A stretch of 64,000 bases of DNA from RUG11551 sp045586185 (GCA_045586185.1 JAZMZV010000056.1:59627-123626); one strand, 5' to 3'; counted from the stretch's first letter, positions 26,017 through 35,341 are shown. The notes: a model not told the origin generated them from the letters alone. Numbers and translations are program-made.

Positions 26017-27414
26017 ATGAGTAATATTCCAGAAGAAAGAATTCAGCTGTTAAACCTTTGTCCGGAAAACCCTAAAGGGAAGTATGTGTTATACTGGATG
26101 GACGCTTCTATTCGTCAGAAAAACAACAGCGCGTTGGAATACGCGATTGAGTTGGGAATGCAGTATAAAAAAGGAGTCGTTGTTTTGTATTGCCTCCATA
26201 CAAAAGGACGGCTCAGTTCACGTCGACGGGCGAGATTTGCGCTGGAGTCGCTGCGAGAGCTGGAAAAGACGCTTGCGGCGCGGGGAATTCAGTTGGCTGT
26301 TGTGTATGGAACGGCTCAGGAATTGGCGCCGTCGTTTTGCGTTTCCGCATGCGCGTTAGTTATGGACTGCGCCTATTTGAGAGAAGACCGAATTGTTCGC
26401 AACGAAATCGCTCGAAACGTTTCGTGCGCCTGCATTCAGGTTGAAGACAACGTCGTTGTCCCTGTTGAGACTGCCAGCAGTCACGCAGATTATTCCGCCA
26501 AGTCGTTTCGTCCTAAACTGGCGGCGAATCTGAATCGCTTTTTGACTCTTCCAGACAGAAACGTTCCTCCTGTTTCGACGCTTAACGTCAACCTGATGAA
26601 ACTGGATTTATCGGACTTCGATCGGATTGAAAACCAGCTGACGTTTCCATACGACGTCGCTCCAGCTGCCGATTTTCCCGGCGGCGAAACCATGGCGGAC
26701 AAACGATGGCGAAGATTTCTTAAATACGACCTGGCGCGATACGATCAGCGTCGAAACCCCGCGGCGGGCGTAACGTCTGCCCTTGGTCCGTATTTGTCTT
26801 TTGGATGTATTTCTCCCGTTGAGATATTGATCCGTTTACGCGAAATCCTCAAAGACGATTACCTGATTAGCTGCACTGACGAACAACGGGAGCTTCTTCC
26901 GTCTAATATAGCCGCATTCGAAGACGAAATACTGACTCGCCGGGAATTAGCCGTCAACTTTGTGTGGTTTACGCCTCAATACGATACGTTTGAAGGCTTG
27001 CCGCGCTGGGCGCAAAAAACGCTCGAATTGCGTTCCGTTGACGATCGGGAATATATCTTTTCATTCAGCGAAATGAAAAGCGGGAAGACGTCCGACTGCT
27101 ATTGGAACCTGACTCAGCTGGAACTGGTTAAGAATGGCTGGCTGCCGCCGCATACGAGAATGTATTGGGGAAAACAGCCGCTGTTATGGACTCGAGAGCC
27201 TGTAGAGGCGTTTAAATGCGCGCTTCGTCTGAACAATATTTATCAGCTGGACGGAAGCTCTCCCGGCGGCTTTGCAGGCGTGAGTTGGTGTTACGGACTG
27301 CACGATTTCCCGTTTCACGCCCGACCCGTTTGGGGATACATTCGCCCCATGACTCGACATCCCAAACTGCCCATGGACGATCCTGATTGTCTGTCAATTA
27401 GACAGTTCGACTAA
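26017..27414 (+). CDS. phr: Class II CPD photolyase
   Basis: A 465-residue FAD enzyme that repairs cyclobutane pyrimidine dimers with light. The N-terminal Rossmann part begins with YVLYWMDASIRQKNNSALEY, the signature of class II photolyases. The C-terminal helical FAD domain includes ILTRRELAVNFVWFTPQYD, KTSDCYWNLTQLELVKNGWL and WSWCYGLHDFPFHARP-like residues near 415-445, including GVSWCYGLHDFPFHARPVWG. Class II enzymes use a different antenna pocket from E. coli PhrB. The C-terminal DNA-contact segment is complete. The gene is transcribed alone and converges with the QueD-like gene. Confidence 0.96.
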   Translation: MSNIPEERIQLLNLCPENPKGKYVLYWMDASIRQKNNSALEYAIELGMQYKKGVVVLYCLHTKGRLSSRRRARFALESLRELEKTLAARGIQLAVVYGTAQELAPSFCVSACALVMDCAYLREDRIVRNEIARNVSCACIQVEDNVVVPVETASSHADYSAKSFRPKLAANLNRFLTLPDRNVPPVSTLNVNLMKLDLSDFDRIENQLTFPYDVAPAADFPGGETMADKRWRRFLKYDLARYDQRRNPAAGVTSALGPYLSFGCISPVEILIRLREILKDDYLISCTDEQRELLPSNIAAFEDEILTRRELAVNFVWFTPQYDTFEGLPRWAQKTLELRSVDDREYIFSFSEMKSGKTSDCYWNLTQLELVKNGWLPPHTRMYWGKQPLLWTREPVEAFKCALRLNNIYQLDGSSPGGFAGVSWCYGLHDFPFHARPVWGYIRPMTRHPKLPMDDPDCLSIRQFD

Positions 27415-27446
27415 TTATAAACAGGAAACGCATTGTCTGTTCAAGC

Positions 27447-27932
27447 CTAATCGTCTGACGGAATCCTGTATACGGCGCTGCAGCCTTGCGTTTCCTCCAG
27501 ACGAATCTCTAACCAATTTAGTTTCGTTTTGGCAGAAAGACGTTTCCAAAGGCGCGTTGCAATCGTTTGAGCGATCAATTCCGCCGTTGTATTGACAACG
27601 TCCAGAATCACGCAATGGTCAGCGGGAATCGACCAAAACAGCGGCGAACCGTCTGGCTGAGTATACAAAATCTCGATTTGAGAACCGTTTCTTTCAATGG
27701 CGAAATCACTGTTGTTTCCTGGGAGAAGAAGGCGTTCGCGCCACGGCTGCAAGATTTTCGCCAGGGCCTGGTTGACCGCTATAAAGTCGACAGCGTACCC
27801 TGCCGCGTTGAGCGGGGCGTCAAGAACCGCCTCGACGCGAAAATTGTGCCCGTGAAGCGGCTCGCAGACCCCGTTTTCAAAAACGATAAAATGACTTGCG
27901 GAAAAATATCCGCCGGAACAAGCGATTCTCAT
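27447..27932 (-). CDS. queD: 6-pyruvoyl-tetrahydropterin synthase / QueD family enzyme
   Basis: A 161-residue T-fold protein. Zinc ligands are H14 (SASHF) and H27/H29 in EPLHGHNF. The catalytic Cys is C23 in GVCEPLHGHN. This Cys-x3-His-Gly-His pattern is shared by PTPS and QueD. QueD makes 6-carboxytetrahydropterin, an early step in queuosine synthesis. Members of the same family also serve in pterin pathways. No queC, queE or folE gene is adjacent, so the exact reaction is not decided by context. The internal insert (residues 75-95, PGNNSDFAIERNGSQIEI) is longer than in E. coli QueD (about 120 residues). Confidence 0.87.
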   Translation of the reverse strand: MRIACSGGYFSASHFIVFENGVCEPLHGHNFRVEAVLDAPLNAAGYAVDFIAVNQALAKILQPWRERLLLPGNNSDFAIERNGSQIEILYTQPDGSPLFWSIPADHCVILDVVNTTAELIAQTIATRLWKRLSAKTKLNWLEIRLEETQGCSAVYRIPSDD

Positions 27933-28053
27933 AATAATTTAAAAAGCTAAGGAAATGTCGTTGGGCGTATTCGCTGCTGTTAATCTAATTTAATAATTTG
28001 TTCTATTTTAACAAAATATGGCGTATTTTCCAGAAATCTCTCTGGTATACGTC

Positions 28054-28081
28054 TTGATTTTTTGTTATAATAGGATATAAT
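28054..28081 (+). promoter_or_regulatory. Promoter candidate TTGATT-N16-TATAAT with TAGGA extension
   Basis: TTGATT at 28054-28059 and TATAAT at 28076-28081 are 16 bases apart. The -10 is preceded by TAGGA, as at 32111-32122 and, with G, at 39132-39143. It lies about 230 bases upstream of the MFS-PlsC gene, with the repeat palindrome between, so the palindrome would be in the leader RNA. Confidence 0.5.
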
Positions 28082-28187
28082 TCAATGTAAAAGTTATGTA
28101 AAACTTTTGTAAAGAAGCTGTAAAAAACAGCCGAAATATATTAAATAAAATTTTACTGAATACTGCGCGCCGGTTTGCCGGAAAGCT

Positions 28188-28296
28188 TAGGGAATTGGGA
28201 ACAGTAATTAGTTTTTAGTGGTTAGCGCTTAGTTCGCAAGCGCTCATCTAACTAACCACTTACTACTTACCACTCACCACTCCCTATTCCCTATTG
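28188..28296. repeat. Heptamer-repeat palindrome upstream of the MFS-PlsC gene
   Basis: The left arm has GTTTTTA, GTGGTTA, GCGCTTA units after a TTAGGGAATTGGGAA start. The right arm has ACTAACC, ACTTACT, ACTTACC, ACTCACC, ACTCCCT units and ends TATTCCCTATT. The centre GCGCTTAGTTCGCAAGCGC is itself a hairpin. The right end is 14 bases before the start codon. Confidence 0.85.
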
Positions 28297-28309
28297 TACA
28301 ACAAAAATT

Positions 28310-30385
28310 ATGGAAATCAATAACGATTCGATAAAAAATACGGATTTACTGCCAGAGACTCAAAAGCCCGGACTTTGGAGCGTCAGCTTTTTTTCGATGC
28401 TTCTGACTCAGTTTTTGGGGGCGTTCAACGACAACATGTTCCGCTTTTTGATGATCCCCATCGGCGTCTTTTCGTTGCAGAATTATCTTCTTAAATTGAA
28501 AGAACTTCCGTCTTGGGCAGCGTATGTCGGGATTACCAGTTCAGACCCTCAGGCTTTGCAGGAGCTGGCTCAAAAAGCGATTTTGTTTGTCGGAGCGGAA
28601 CTGTTTTTGATTCCCTTTGTTTTGATGGTTGGACCAGCTGGTTTTTTGAGCGACCGGTTCCGTAAAGATCAGGTTATGGTCGGAACGAAGATCGCCGAAA
28701 TCGTGATTATGGGCTTTGGCGTTCTGGCTCTCCTGTCAGGAAACGTATTTTTTCTGCTTGTCGTTCTGTTTTTTATGGGAACGCAATCGACGTTGTTCAG
28801 CCCGGCAAAATACGGGAGCATTCCAGAAATGGTTCATCCGGAACAGATTCCAACCGCGAACGGGCTTGTCTCCATGACGACCATGGCAGCGTGCATTTTT
28901 GGAACCGTTTGCGGAGGAATTCTGTTTGAATTGACGTCTGTCATCGATAAATCAGGAGCGATCCCGACTTGCGCCCAACCGGGACAAAGCCGCGTCTGGA
29001 TTTCCGCCTGCGCGCTGCTGGGAACGGCTCTTTTAGGTCTGCTTGCAAGTCTGTTTATTAAACCGCTCAAAAAAGGAAATCCGGAGGTCAAATATCCGTA
29101 CAATCCCTTTGCGGGCGTCGCTTCCGACATGAAGTTTTTGTATTCCTGGCGAGCGATTTGGGCGGTAACGTTTGCCAGCGCGTTCTACTGGGGAATTGCT
29201 GCGCTGCTTCAGCTTAACATAGACAAATACATCTTCCCGGAATTTGCTTCAATGGACAACCGCTTTGCCGCGAACCTTTGCATGGGCTTGATGACAATCG
29301 GGATTGCCGTTGGCGCCGTTCTGGCAGGCGTGATTTTGCGTGGAAAGATTTCCATGAAATTGCCGACGTTTGCTGTTTTGGGAATGGCGGCTTGCTGTAT
29401 AGCATTATGTTTTTCGCCCGGCGCGAACGCGAACGGCTATTATTGCGCCTTGGGGCTTTTAGCCTTATTAGGCATCTTTGCCGGGATGTACGACATTCCT
29501 TTGATGTCGTTCATTCAAGACCGATCGCCGGCGGAACATCGCGGACGAATTATCGCCTCAAGCAACTTTATCAGCAATACTGCGATGCTTTTGGCGCCGA
29601 TTATATTTCTCGTTCTAACGGTTTTTGCCGGTCAGACGGCGCGTTCCGTTTGGTTTTGGAGTGGAATTGTCTCCTTGCCGGTCTTTGCCATTCTTTTCTT
29701 CTTCGCTTATTTAAAACAGTGCGTTTATTGGATTTTTTGGATTTATTTCCATCTTCGATACAAAATCGAAATTGTCGGCGAAGAAAACGTTCCCAAAGAT
29801 CGCCCAATCCTGTACATTTGCAATCATCTCAGCTTTTTGGACGGTTTGCTGGGCGAGATGTTTTGGCCTGGCTCTCCCCGCATGCTGATGTGGTCGGATT
29901 TTACAAAGGGGCCTTTTTTACACCATTTGACAGTTGACCTCTACAAAGCCATTCCCGTAAGTCCTGGTCGAGAAGCCTTTTATGCGGTCAAAGAAGCCAG
30001 GAAAGCTCTGCAAGATGGAGAAAATGTAGGGATCTTTCCAGAAGGCGGGATTTCCCGATGGGCTGTACTGCAGCCGTTCCAGGCTGGGGCTGTTAAAATA
30101 CTCAAAGATACAAACGCCGTAGTCGTCCCAGTTTACATCGGCGGCTTGTGGGGAAGTATATTTAGCTATTATGGGCAAAAATTTCTTTGGAAATTACCCA
30201 CTTTTTCAAGAAAGCGGATTACAATATTATATGGGAAGCCGATTGAAAATGTTTCTAATCGTTTCCAGCTTTATCAGACGATAAAGATAATGGAGAACCG
30301 TTGGTTCGAAATGGAACACGAACGGGAAGTCGCGTTATTTAATGCCGCCCACCCCAATCGTTGCGAAAATAATCAATCCACATAA
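28310..30385 (+). CDS. MFS transporter fused to a PlsC-type acyltransferase (LplT-Aas-like)
   Basis: 691 residues. The first roughly 450 residues are a 12-helix major facilitator module starting MLLTQFLGAFNDNMFRFLMI, like lysophospholipid flippase LplT. The last part is a PlsC-type acyltransferase with the catalytic HxxxxD in ICNHLSFLDG (about 505-510) and the FPEGGISR motif near 574-581. In E. coli LplT imports lysophospholipids and Aas re-acylates them using a fused acyl-ACP synthetase. Here the transporter is fused to the acyltransferase, and the synthetase is the separate next gene 6 bases downstream. Re-acylation of membrane lysophospholipids is the likely role. Confidence 0.93.
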   Translation: MEINNDSIKNTDLLPETQKPGLWSVSFFSMLLTQFLGAFNDNMFRFLMIPIGVFSLQNYLLKLKELPSWAAYVGITSSDPQALQELAQKAILFVGAELFLIPFVLMVGPAGFLSDRFRKDQVMVGTKIAEIVIMGFGVLALLSGNVFFLLVVLFFMGTQSTLFSPAKYGSIPEMVHPEQIPTANGLVSMTTMAACIFGTVCGGILFELTSVIDKSGAIPTCAQPGQSRVWISACALLGTALLGLLASLFIKPLKKGNPEVKYPYNPFAGVASDMKFLYSWRAIWAVTFASAFYWGIAALLQLNIDKYIFPEFASMDNRFAANLCMGLMTIGIAVGAVLAGVILRGKISMKLPTFAVLGMAACCIALCFSPGANANGYYCALGLLALLGIFAGMYDIPLMSFIQDRSPAEHRGRIIASSNFISNTAMLLAPIIFLVLTVFAGQTARSVWFWSGIVSLPVFAILFFFAYLKQCVYWIFWIYFHLRYKIEIVGEENVPKDRPILYICNHLSFLDGLLGEMFWPGSPRMLMWSDFTKGPFLHHLTVDLYKAIPVSPGREAFYAVKEARKALQDGENVGIFPEGGISRWAVLQPFQAGAVKILKDTNAVVVPVYIGGLWGSIFSYYGQKFLWKLPTFSRKRITILYGKPIENVSNRFQLYQTIKIMENRWFEMEHEREVALFNAAHPNRCENNQST

Positions 30386-30391
30386 TATATA

Positions 30392-31987
30392 ATGATTCCG
30401 GTACGTAAATTTATAAGAATATGCCATCAGCAGGCTGGGATTCTCAAAATAGCCGACTCAAGCGGCAAAGAGCTTACCGGTCGAAAACTTTTAATAGGAG
30501 CGTTGGTCTTTCGCCATTTTTTTCATCGCGCTATATTTTCAAACGATGAAAAATACGTTGGCGTATTGCTTCCACCAAATATCTATACAACAATCGTTAA
30601 TGCCGCTCTGACGCTCGATAAACGCGTTTCCATAAATTTGAACTACACCGTCTCAAATGAAATTATGAACAAAAGCATTGAGACGGCGGGAATCAAACAT
30701 ATTATTACCAGCCGCAAATTCCTCGATAAACTGAATTATCACGACTTGAATGCGGAACTTGTCGTTTTAGAAGAAGACGTTGGTCCTAAAATCTCTTGGA
30801 GCGACAAAATCAAAGGCGTAATTGAAGCGTATTCTCCTTGCTGGTTTGTCGATTGGTTGTTGGGACTCAACAGTATTTCGCCAGACGACGTCTTGACGAT
30901 CATTTTTACATCCGGGTCTACAGGCGTTCCGAAAGGAGTCATGCTAACGCATGACAACATCGGTTCCAATATAGATTCGTTCATGAATTTGGAACGAATC
31001 GACTGGCCGGACATCCTGATGGGCATTATGCCAACGTTTCACGCTTTCGGTTTTATTGTCAATATTTGGGTGGTTTTAACAAAGCGAGTCCGAGCGGTAT
31101 ATCATTATTCGCCGCTGGAACCTAAAGTAATTGGCAAGTTGACCAAAAAGTACCAGTGTACTGCAATGATCGCCACGCCAACGTTCTACAGGATGTATAT
31201 TCGCAAATGCGAACCGGACGATTTGAAGTCTATTGAAATTCCCGTCGCTGGCGGAGAGCACATGCCCATTGAAGTCATGGACGCCTTTGAAGCCAAGTTC
31301 GGCGCTCGTCCGCTGGAAGGCTTTGGGGCGACGGAATGTTCTCCGGTCGTCTGCGCCAATATTCTGGAGCGCCGCCGCGTTCATAAAGACGAAATCCTCC
31401 GCAAAGACGGTTCAATCGGCTTGCCGGTTCCCGGCGTTCTGGTAGAAATTCGCGACATCGACACTGGAAAGGTTCTCGGCGCCAACGAAGTTGGCATGAT
31501 GTGGGTTAAAGGCCGCAACGTCATGAAGGGATACCTCAACATGCCGGAAAAGACGGCTGAGGTTATAAAAGACGGCTGGTACTGCACCGGAGACCTGGCA
31601 AAAATCGACGAAGACGGGTTTATTTACATCACCGGACGTTTAAGCCGATTTTCCAAAATTGGCGGCGAAATGGTTCCTCACGAGGGAATCGAAAAGGCGA
31701 TTGGAGACATCATCGGCATCACGCCGGACGAACCGTTGAGCGTAGTTGTTTCGTCCATACCAAGTGACAAAAAAGGCGAAAAAGTTATCGTCATGTACAC
31801 GGATTTGAAAGGCAAAACGCCGGAAGAAATTGTCGCTGCAATGCACAATAACAACATTCCGCCGATCTGGATTCCATCAATTGACGCTTTTGTTCAAGTC
31901 GAAAAGATACCAATTCTCGGAACGGGAAAACTGGATATTCAGGGCGCAAAGAATCTGGCGCTGAAGGTTATGAATAACGAAAACTGA
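30392..31987 (+). CDS. AMP-dependent acyl-activating ligase (acyl-ACP/CoA synthetase)
   Basis: 531 residues of the ANL adenylate-forming superfamily. The P-loop-like motif TIIFTSGSTGVPKGVMLTHDN is at about 168-188. The A5 motif is LEGFGATECSP and the A7-A8 region is GWYCTGDLAKIDEDGFIYITGR. The C-terminal lysine motif is IPILGTGKLDIQG. Its first 90 residues match the synthetase half of Aas-type proteins. It probably activates fatty acids for the acyltransferase encoded immediately upstream. A strong terminator follows. Confidence 0.93.
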   Translation: MIPVRKFIRICHQQAGILKIADSSGKELTGRKLLIGALVFRHFFHRAIFSNDEKYVGVLLPPNIYTTIVNAALTLDKRVSINLNYTVSNEIMNKSIETAGIKHIITSRKFLDKLNYHDLNAELVVLEEDVGPKISWSDKIKGVIEAYSPCWFVDWLLGLNSISPDDVLTIIFTSGSTGVPKGVMLTHDNIGSNIDSFMNLERIDWPDILMGIMPTFHAFGFIVNIWVVLTKRVRAVYHYSPLEPKVIGKLTKKYQCTAMIATPTFYRMYIRKCEPDDLKSIEIPVAGGEHMPIEVMDAFEAKFGARPLEGFGATECSPVVCANILERRRVHKDEILRKDGSIGLPVPGVLVEIRDIDTGKVLGANEVGMMWVKGRNVMKGYLNMPEKTAEVIKDGWYCTGDLAKIDEDGFIYITGRLSRFSKIGGEMVPHEGIEKAIGDIIGITPDEPLSVVVSSIPSDKKGEKVIVMYTDLKGKTPEEIVAAMHNNNIPPIWIPSIDAFVQVEKIPILGTGKLDIQGAKNLALKVMNNEN

Positions 31988-32003
31988 TTCTAATTAAAAT
32001 AAC

Positions 32004-32040
32004 AAAAAGCCGATGGTCTCCCCATCGGCTTTTTGTTTTT
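32004..32040 (+). terminator. Rho-independent terminator after the acyl ligase gene
   Basis: Stem AAAAAGCCGATGG / CCCATCGGCTTTTT with loop TCTC, followed by GTTTTT. It ends the two-gene lipid unit 16 bases after the stop codon. Confidence 0.95.
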
Positions 32041-32110
32041 AAACTCTTAAAATTGGCTTAGACGATTAAACGCCCTTTCCTTTCTCCCCGCCCCTGTACT
32101 AAATCGTCAA

Positions 32111-32122
32111 ATAGGATATAAT
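32111..32122 (+). promoter_or_regulatory. Extended -10 element ATAGGATATAAT
   Basis: The string ATAGGATATAAT lies 59 bases upstream of the small TPR gene and repeats exactly the -10 context at 28070-28081. A -35 partner is weak (TGTACT at 32095-32100, 16 bases away). Confidence 0.45.
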
Positions 32123-32180
32123 ATTTATTGTCTGTTTGGAATGTTTTGTAGTAAACCACGTTTAGAGTTTATAAAACGTC

Positions 32181-32483
32181 ATGACAAAAGAAGAATTATA
32201 CGACGAAGCAGTAGCCGTTTATGAAAGCGGCGACCTGGACGGAGCGATCGAAAAGATGAACGCGTTGAGCCTCCAGTATCCGGACTACGCGCTGCCTCAT
32301 ACGGCGTTAAGCGTCTGGTATTTCAAACGCGGAAACAACGTGGAATCGCTCGCTCACGCGAAAAAGACGGCTGAACTGGAACCGAACGACCCGTTCTCTT
32401 ACGTTGCGCTCAGTCTGCTGGCTCAGCGCGCCGGCGATCACGCTATTGCAGAAGCCGCCCTGTACAAATCGCAGTTTATGTAA
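32181..32483 (+). CDS. Small TPR-repeat protein
   Basis: A 100-residue protein with about three tetratricopeptide helices pairs: AVAVYESGDLDGAIEKMNAL, YALPHTALSVWYFKRGN and DPFSYVALSLLAQRAGDHA. There is no signal peptide, so it is probably cytoplasmic. It lies 30 bases upstream of the sigma-54-type response regulator on the same strand and may be co-transcribed with it. TPR proteins are protein-protein adaptors, but a partner cannot be named. Confidence 0.85.
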   Translation: MTKEELYDEAVAVYESGDLDGAIEKMNALSLQYPDYALPHTALSVWYFKRGNNVESLAHAKKTAELEPNDPFSYVALSLLAQRAGDHAIAEAALYKSQFM

Positions 32484-32513
32484 TCGCAGTATTCAAGCGG
32501 ATCTTTTAAGAAC

Positions 32514-34025
32514 ATGAAAATACGCGTCCTCATAGTCGATAACGAACCGTCTTTGGCAGAAACCGTTGCGGAAGCCCTGCAGCGCAAAGGGTACGATTGT
32601 CAATGCGCCTTTAACGGAACTGCTGGCTGTGACGCTTTGGAAAAAGGCGAATTCGACGTCGTTATTACCGATCTGGTCATGGAAGACATCGACGGGTTCG
32701 GCATTCTTCGCAAGGCGAAAGAGCTTCAGCCCAACGCCAAAGTCATCATGATGACCGGGCACGGCAGCATTCCCTCTGCCGTTGCTGCCATGGCAAACGG
32801 CGCGTATACGTATTTGCAAAAGCCGCTTGACCTCAAACAGCTCAGAGAAACGGTCGACAAGGCGGCTGAAATTGCCGTTTTGAGAAACGAAAACCTCAAT
32901 CTGCGTCAGCGGCTGGATAAAAAGTTCGGATTTGAAGGCATCGTCGGCTCGTCCGCCGCCATGCAAAAGGTTATCGAACGGCTCAAAAGAATTGCTCCAA
33001 CCGACGCAACCGTTCTCATTCAGGGAGAAACCGGCACGGGAAAAGAGATGGTCGCCCAGTCGATACATCAAAATTCGCCCCGAAAGAACAAGCCGTTTGT
33101 CGGATTGAACTGCGGCGCTCTGAGTGAAAACATTCTCGAAAGCGAGCTGTTCGGACACGTTCGCGGCGCGTTTACAGACGCCGTCTCCGACCGCGTCGGG
33201 AAGTTTGAGTACGCCGACGGCGGAACGCTCTTTCTGGACGAAGTCGGCGATATGCCTTTGCAGACGCAAATCAAACTGCTTCGCGTTCTGGAAAGCAGCG
33301 AGATTACCAGGGTCGGGTCAAACAAACCGATTAAAGTCAACGTCCGGCTTCTGTCCGCAACCAACCGAAATCTGGAACAAGCCGTTGCAGAAGGCACGTT
33401 CCGGGCGGATCTCTATCACAGAATCAAAGTCGTAACCGTCAACCTGCCGCCGCTGCGTGAACGCCGGGAAGACATTCCCTTGCTGGTTGACTATTATATT
33501 CGTCTGTTTGCAAGCCGAAACAACAAAGAAATTAAAGCCGTTTCCCCGTCAATTCGCAAACGATTGATTCAGTTCTCGTGGCCCGGCAACATTCGTCAGC
33601 TTCGCAACGTTATTGAAAGCATGATTGTTTTCGATATCGACGGCGTTCTCGATACAGACGACGCTCCGGACGAACTGCTCGACGGTTTTGTCGTTCCGGA
33701 TTCAACGGACGAAAAATTGATCGAACAGGAAAATGCGCCCTTGTTGATCGGGGCTGAGTCGGAAACGTTTAACCAGAATTCGACTGCGCTGGATGAGGAC
33801 AATTCCGCTTCGTCAGACAATATTATTGACGCCCATTTCGTTTCCGCGACAAGCGCAGACGTTGACTCTCTCAAGGCGCTGGTCGGTCAGCCTCTGGAAG
33901 AGGTCGAAAAACGGTTTATCGAACTGACGCTCAAATCCGTTGGCGGAAACAGAGAGGAAGCGGCAAAAGCTCTCAAAATAGGTCAGAGAACTCTTTACCG
34001 AAAAATAAAAGACTACGGGCTTTGA
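32514..34025 (+). CDS. NtrC-family sigma-54-dependent response regulator
   Basis: 503 residues. The receiver domain (1-120) has the phospho-acceptor D53 in ITDLVMEDID and the conserved Lys in YLQKPLDLKQ. The AAA+ domain (about 145-370) has Walker A GETGTGKE, the GAFT loop, FLDEVGDMP as Walker B, and the arginine finger region PPLRERREDIP. The C-terminal Fis-type helix-turn-helix is GGNREEAAKALKIGQRTLYRK. The loop that touches sigma-54 reads GAFTDA rather than the usual GAFTGA. An Asp/Glu/Ser-rich linker of about 75 residues separates AAA+ and DNA-binding parts. No sensor kinase is adjacent. Confidence 0.95.
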   Translation: MKIRVLIVDNEPSLAETVAEALQRKGYDCQCAFNGTAGCDALEKGEFDVVITDLVMEDIDGFGILRKAKELQPNAKVIMMTGHGSIPSAVAAMANGAYTYLQKPLDLKQLRETVDKAAEIAVLRNENLNLRQRLDKKFGFEGIVGSSAAMQKVIERLKRIAPTDATVLIQGETGTGKEMVAQSIHQNSPRKNKPFVGLNCGALSENILESELFGHVRGAFTDAVSDRVGKFEYADGGTLFLDEVGDMPLQTQIKLLRVLESSEITRVGSNKPIKVNVRLLSATNRNLEQAVAEGTFRADLYHRIKVVTVNLPPLRERREDIPLLVDYYIRLFASRNNKEIKAVSPSIRKRLIQFSWPGNIRQLRNVIESMIVFDIDGVLDTDDAPDELLDGFVVPDSTDEKLIEQENAPLLIGAESETFNQNSTALDEDNSASSDNIIDAHFVSATSADVDSLKALVGQPLEEVEKRFIELTLKSVGGNREEAAKALKIGQRTLYRKIKDYGL

Positions 34026-34065
34026 GAGCGCATAGAGCAATCTGAAAAAATACGCGATGTAAACA

Positions 34066-34109
34066 AAAACGCCTGATCTCGAAAGCCGAGTCAGGCGTTT
34101 CTTTTTTTA
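34066..34109. terminator. Bidirectional terminator between convergent genes
   Basis: Stem AAAACGCCTGA / TCAGGCGTTT encloses TCTCGAAAGCCGAG, itself a smaller hairpin, and is followed by CTTTTTTT. The left flank is A-rich, so it can serve both the regulator gene and the minus-strand zinc-ribbon gene, whose stop codon overlaps the end. Confidence 0.92.
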
Positions 34110-34649
34110 TTGTTTGATTTTCACGGGCTCTTTTTCATTTCGAATCGGCGCGATCCACAAGGCTACGATTCCCAGAAGGCAGACGCCGGCAATTGAAAGG
34201 TAAATGACAAGCCATTTCCACAGCATTCTTAAGTAATAAAAATTGATTTGTTCCGTCTCTGTCAAAGGCGTGTCAACGCCAGGGCGAAGAAACTGCCATT
34301 GAGTCCACGTCTGAATAACGGTCCATTGATCGTACTCAATCGCATTGATGCTGGTGTAATAAATGTAATATCGATATCCCCAAATTGCAGCCAGAATGAT
34401 AAATACAGATGCGATCGCGCCCAAAAGAAGCATGACGCCGATTCGACGATCCAGCGCTGTAACAGTTTGACTTTTTATCGGCGCATCAGACAGGTCTTGC
34501 TGAATCGGTAAATCGCGCAGCGTTCCAAGTGATGGAAGCGTTATTGTTTTTTGACAGCCTGGACACGAAAGCGTCTCGCCTGCCGAGGATTCCTTAACGG
34601 GAAACGTATGTCCACATTCCGGACAGGTAAACAATCTGGATTCTTGCAT
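34107..34649 (-). CDS. Zinc-ribbon membrane protein of unknown function
   Basis: 180 residues. An N-terminal zinc ribbon has two CPxC knuckles, CPECGHTF (9-16) and CPGCQKTI (29-36). A linker leads to a first membrane helix at about 72-92 (VMLLLGAIASVFIILAAIWGY). A loop of about 55 residues rich in aromatic residues follows, and a second helix is at 145-167. The ends are cytoplasmic in the likely topology. Such CPxC-plus-membrane proteins are common in planctomycetes without a known role. It faces away from the primary sigma gene. Confidence 0.8.
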   Translation of the reverse strand: MQESRLFTCPECGHTFPVKESSAGETLSCPGCQKTITLPSLGTLRDLPIQQDLSDAPIKSQTVTALDRRIGVMLLLGAIASVFIILAAIWGYRYYIYYTSINAIEYDQWTVIQTWTQWQFLRPGVDTPLTETEQINFYYLRMLWKWLVIYLSIAGVCLLGIVALWIAPIRNEKEPVKIKQ

Positions 34650-35170
34650 ATCTATAAAGTTGAAATTTCAGGATTCGCGTTTAATGCGTGCGTTGATGAT
34701 ATAACAATTCGCGCCAGTCTATATGAATTGTCAATATCCTTTCTTCTAATATACTCGAAATTTGAATAAAGAAAAGAGAAAAACAGCAAAAAAGTAAAAC
34801 ATTTTTTAAAATCATTCGTAATAATAAAAAGTTAAACGTTAGCCCCATGTTTTGACTATCAACTCAGTCAAGAGTTTAGTCCTTAATAACAAACTGATTA
34901 AGTCGATTGTTTATATCATAATTATCAGAATTCAGTTAAACCATGCGGGTTATTTGTTTTTTTGCAATATCGTAAATTCTACCGGACATTTGAAAAAGTA
35001 ATCGAATATTTTGAAAACGCCTAAAGTTAAAATAAGTGATATGTGTAAGTTAAAGACAATAGTGTAAATTTTTCAATAGCCTGTTTTTTCTAAATAACGT
35101 ATTTTACCAAATGGACATTTTTGTACACTATATAAAATTAAAGAATTTCAAGAAAAAAACAAAAAAATGC

Positions 35171-35198
35171 TTGTAATTCTTAGTCTTTTGATTATAAT
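35171..35198 (+). promoter_or_regulatory. Promoter candidate for the primary sigma factor gene
   Basis: TTGTAA (35171-35176) and TATAAT (35193-35198) are 16 bases apart, close to the sigma-70 consensus. It is the best match in the region before the sigma gene. Confidence 0.55.
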
Positions 35199-35320
35199 AA
35201 AGGATATTCATGAAACACTTAACCGCCAAAGTTTGAATAATCGTAATCCTTTACTATTTTATAAAAACAAGGACGCGAATTTTCAAACTAATGCTATGTT
35301 ATAGATGTTTTTTGACGCAT

Positions 35321-35341
35321 GAAATTCGGCAGCCGAATTTC
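35321..35341. promoter_or_regulatory. Perfect 10+1+10 palindrome in the sigma-factor leader
   Basis: GAAATTCGGC-A-GCCGAATTTC lies 43 bases before the start codon. It could be a protein-binding operator or fold as a hairpin just upstream of the ribosome site. There is no T-run, so it is not a terminator. Confidence 0.6.

Larger units (their letters stand above)
27933..28309. other. Intergenic region with promoter and heptamer palindrome
   Basis: 377 bases upstream of the MFS-acyltransferase gene. It contains the promoter candidate at 28054-28081 and the repeat palindrome at 28188-28296. No open frame was convincing. Confidence 0.7.
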
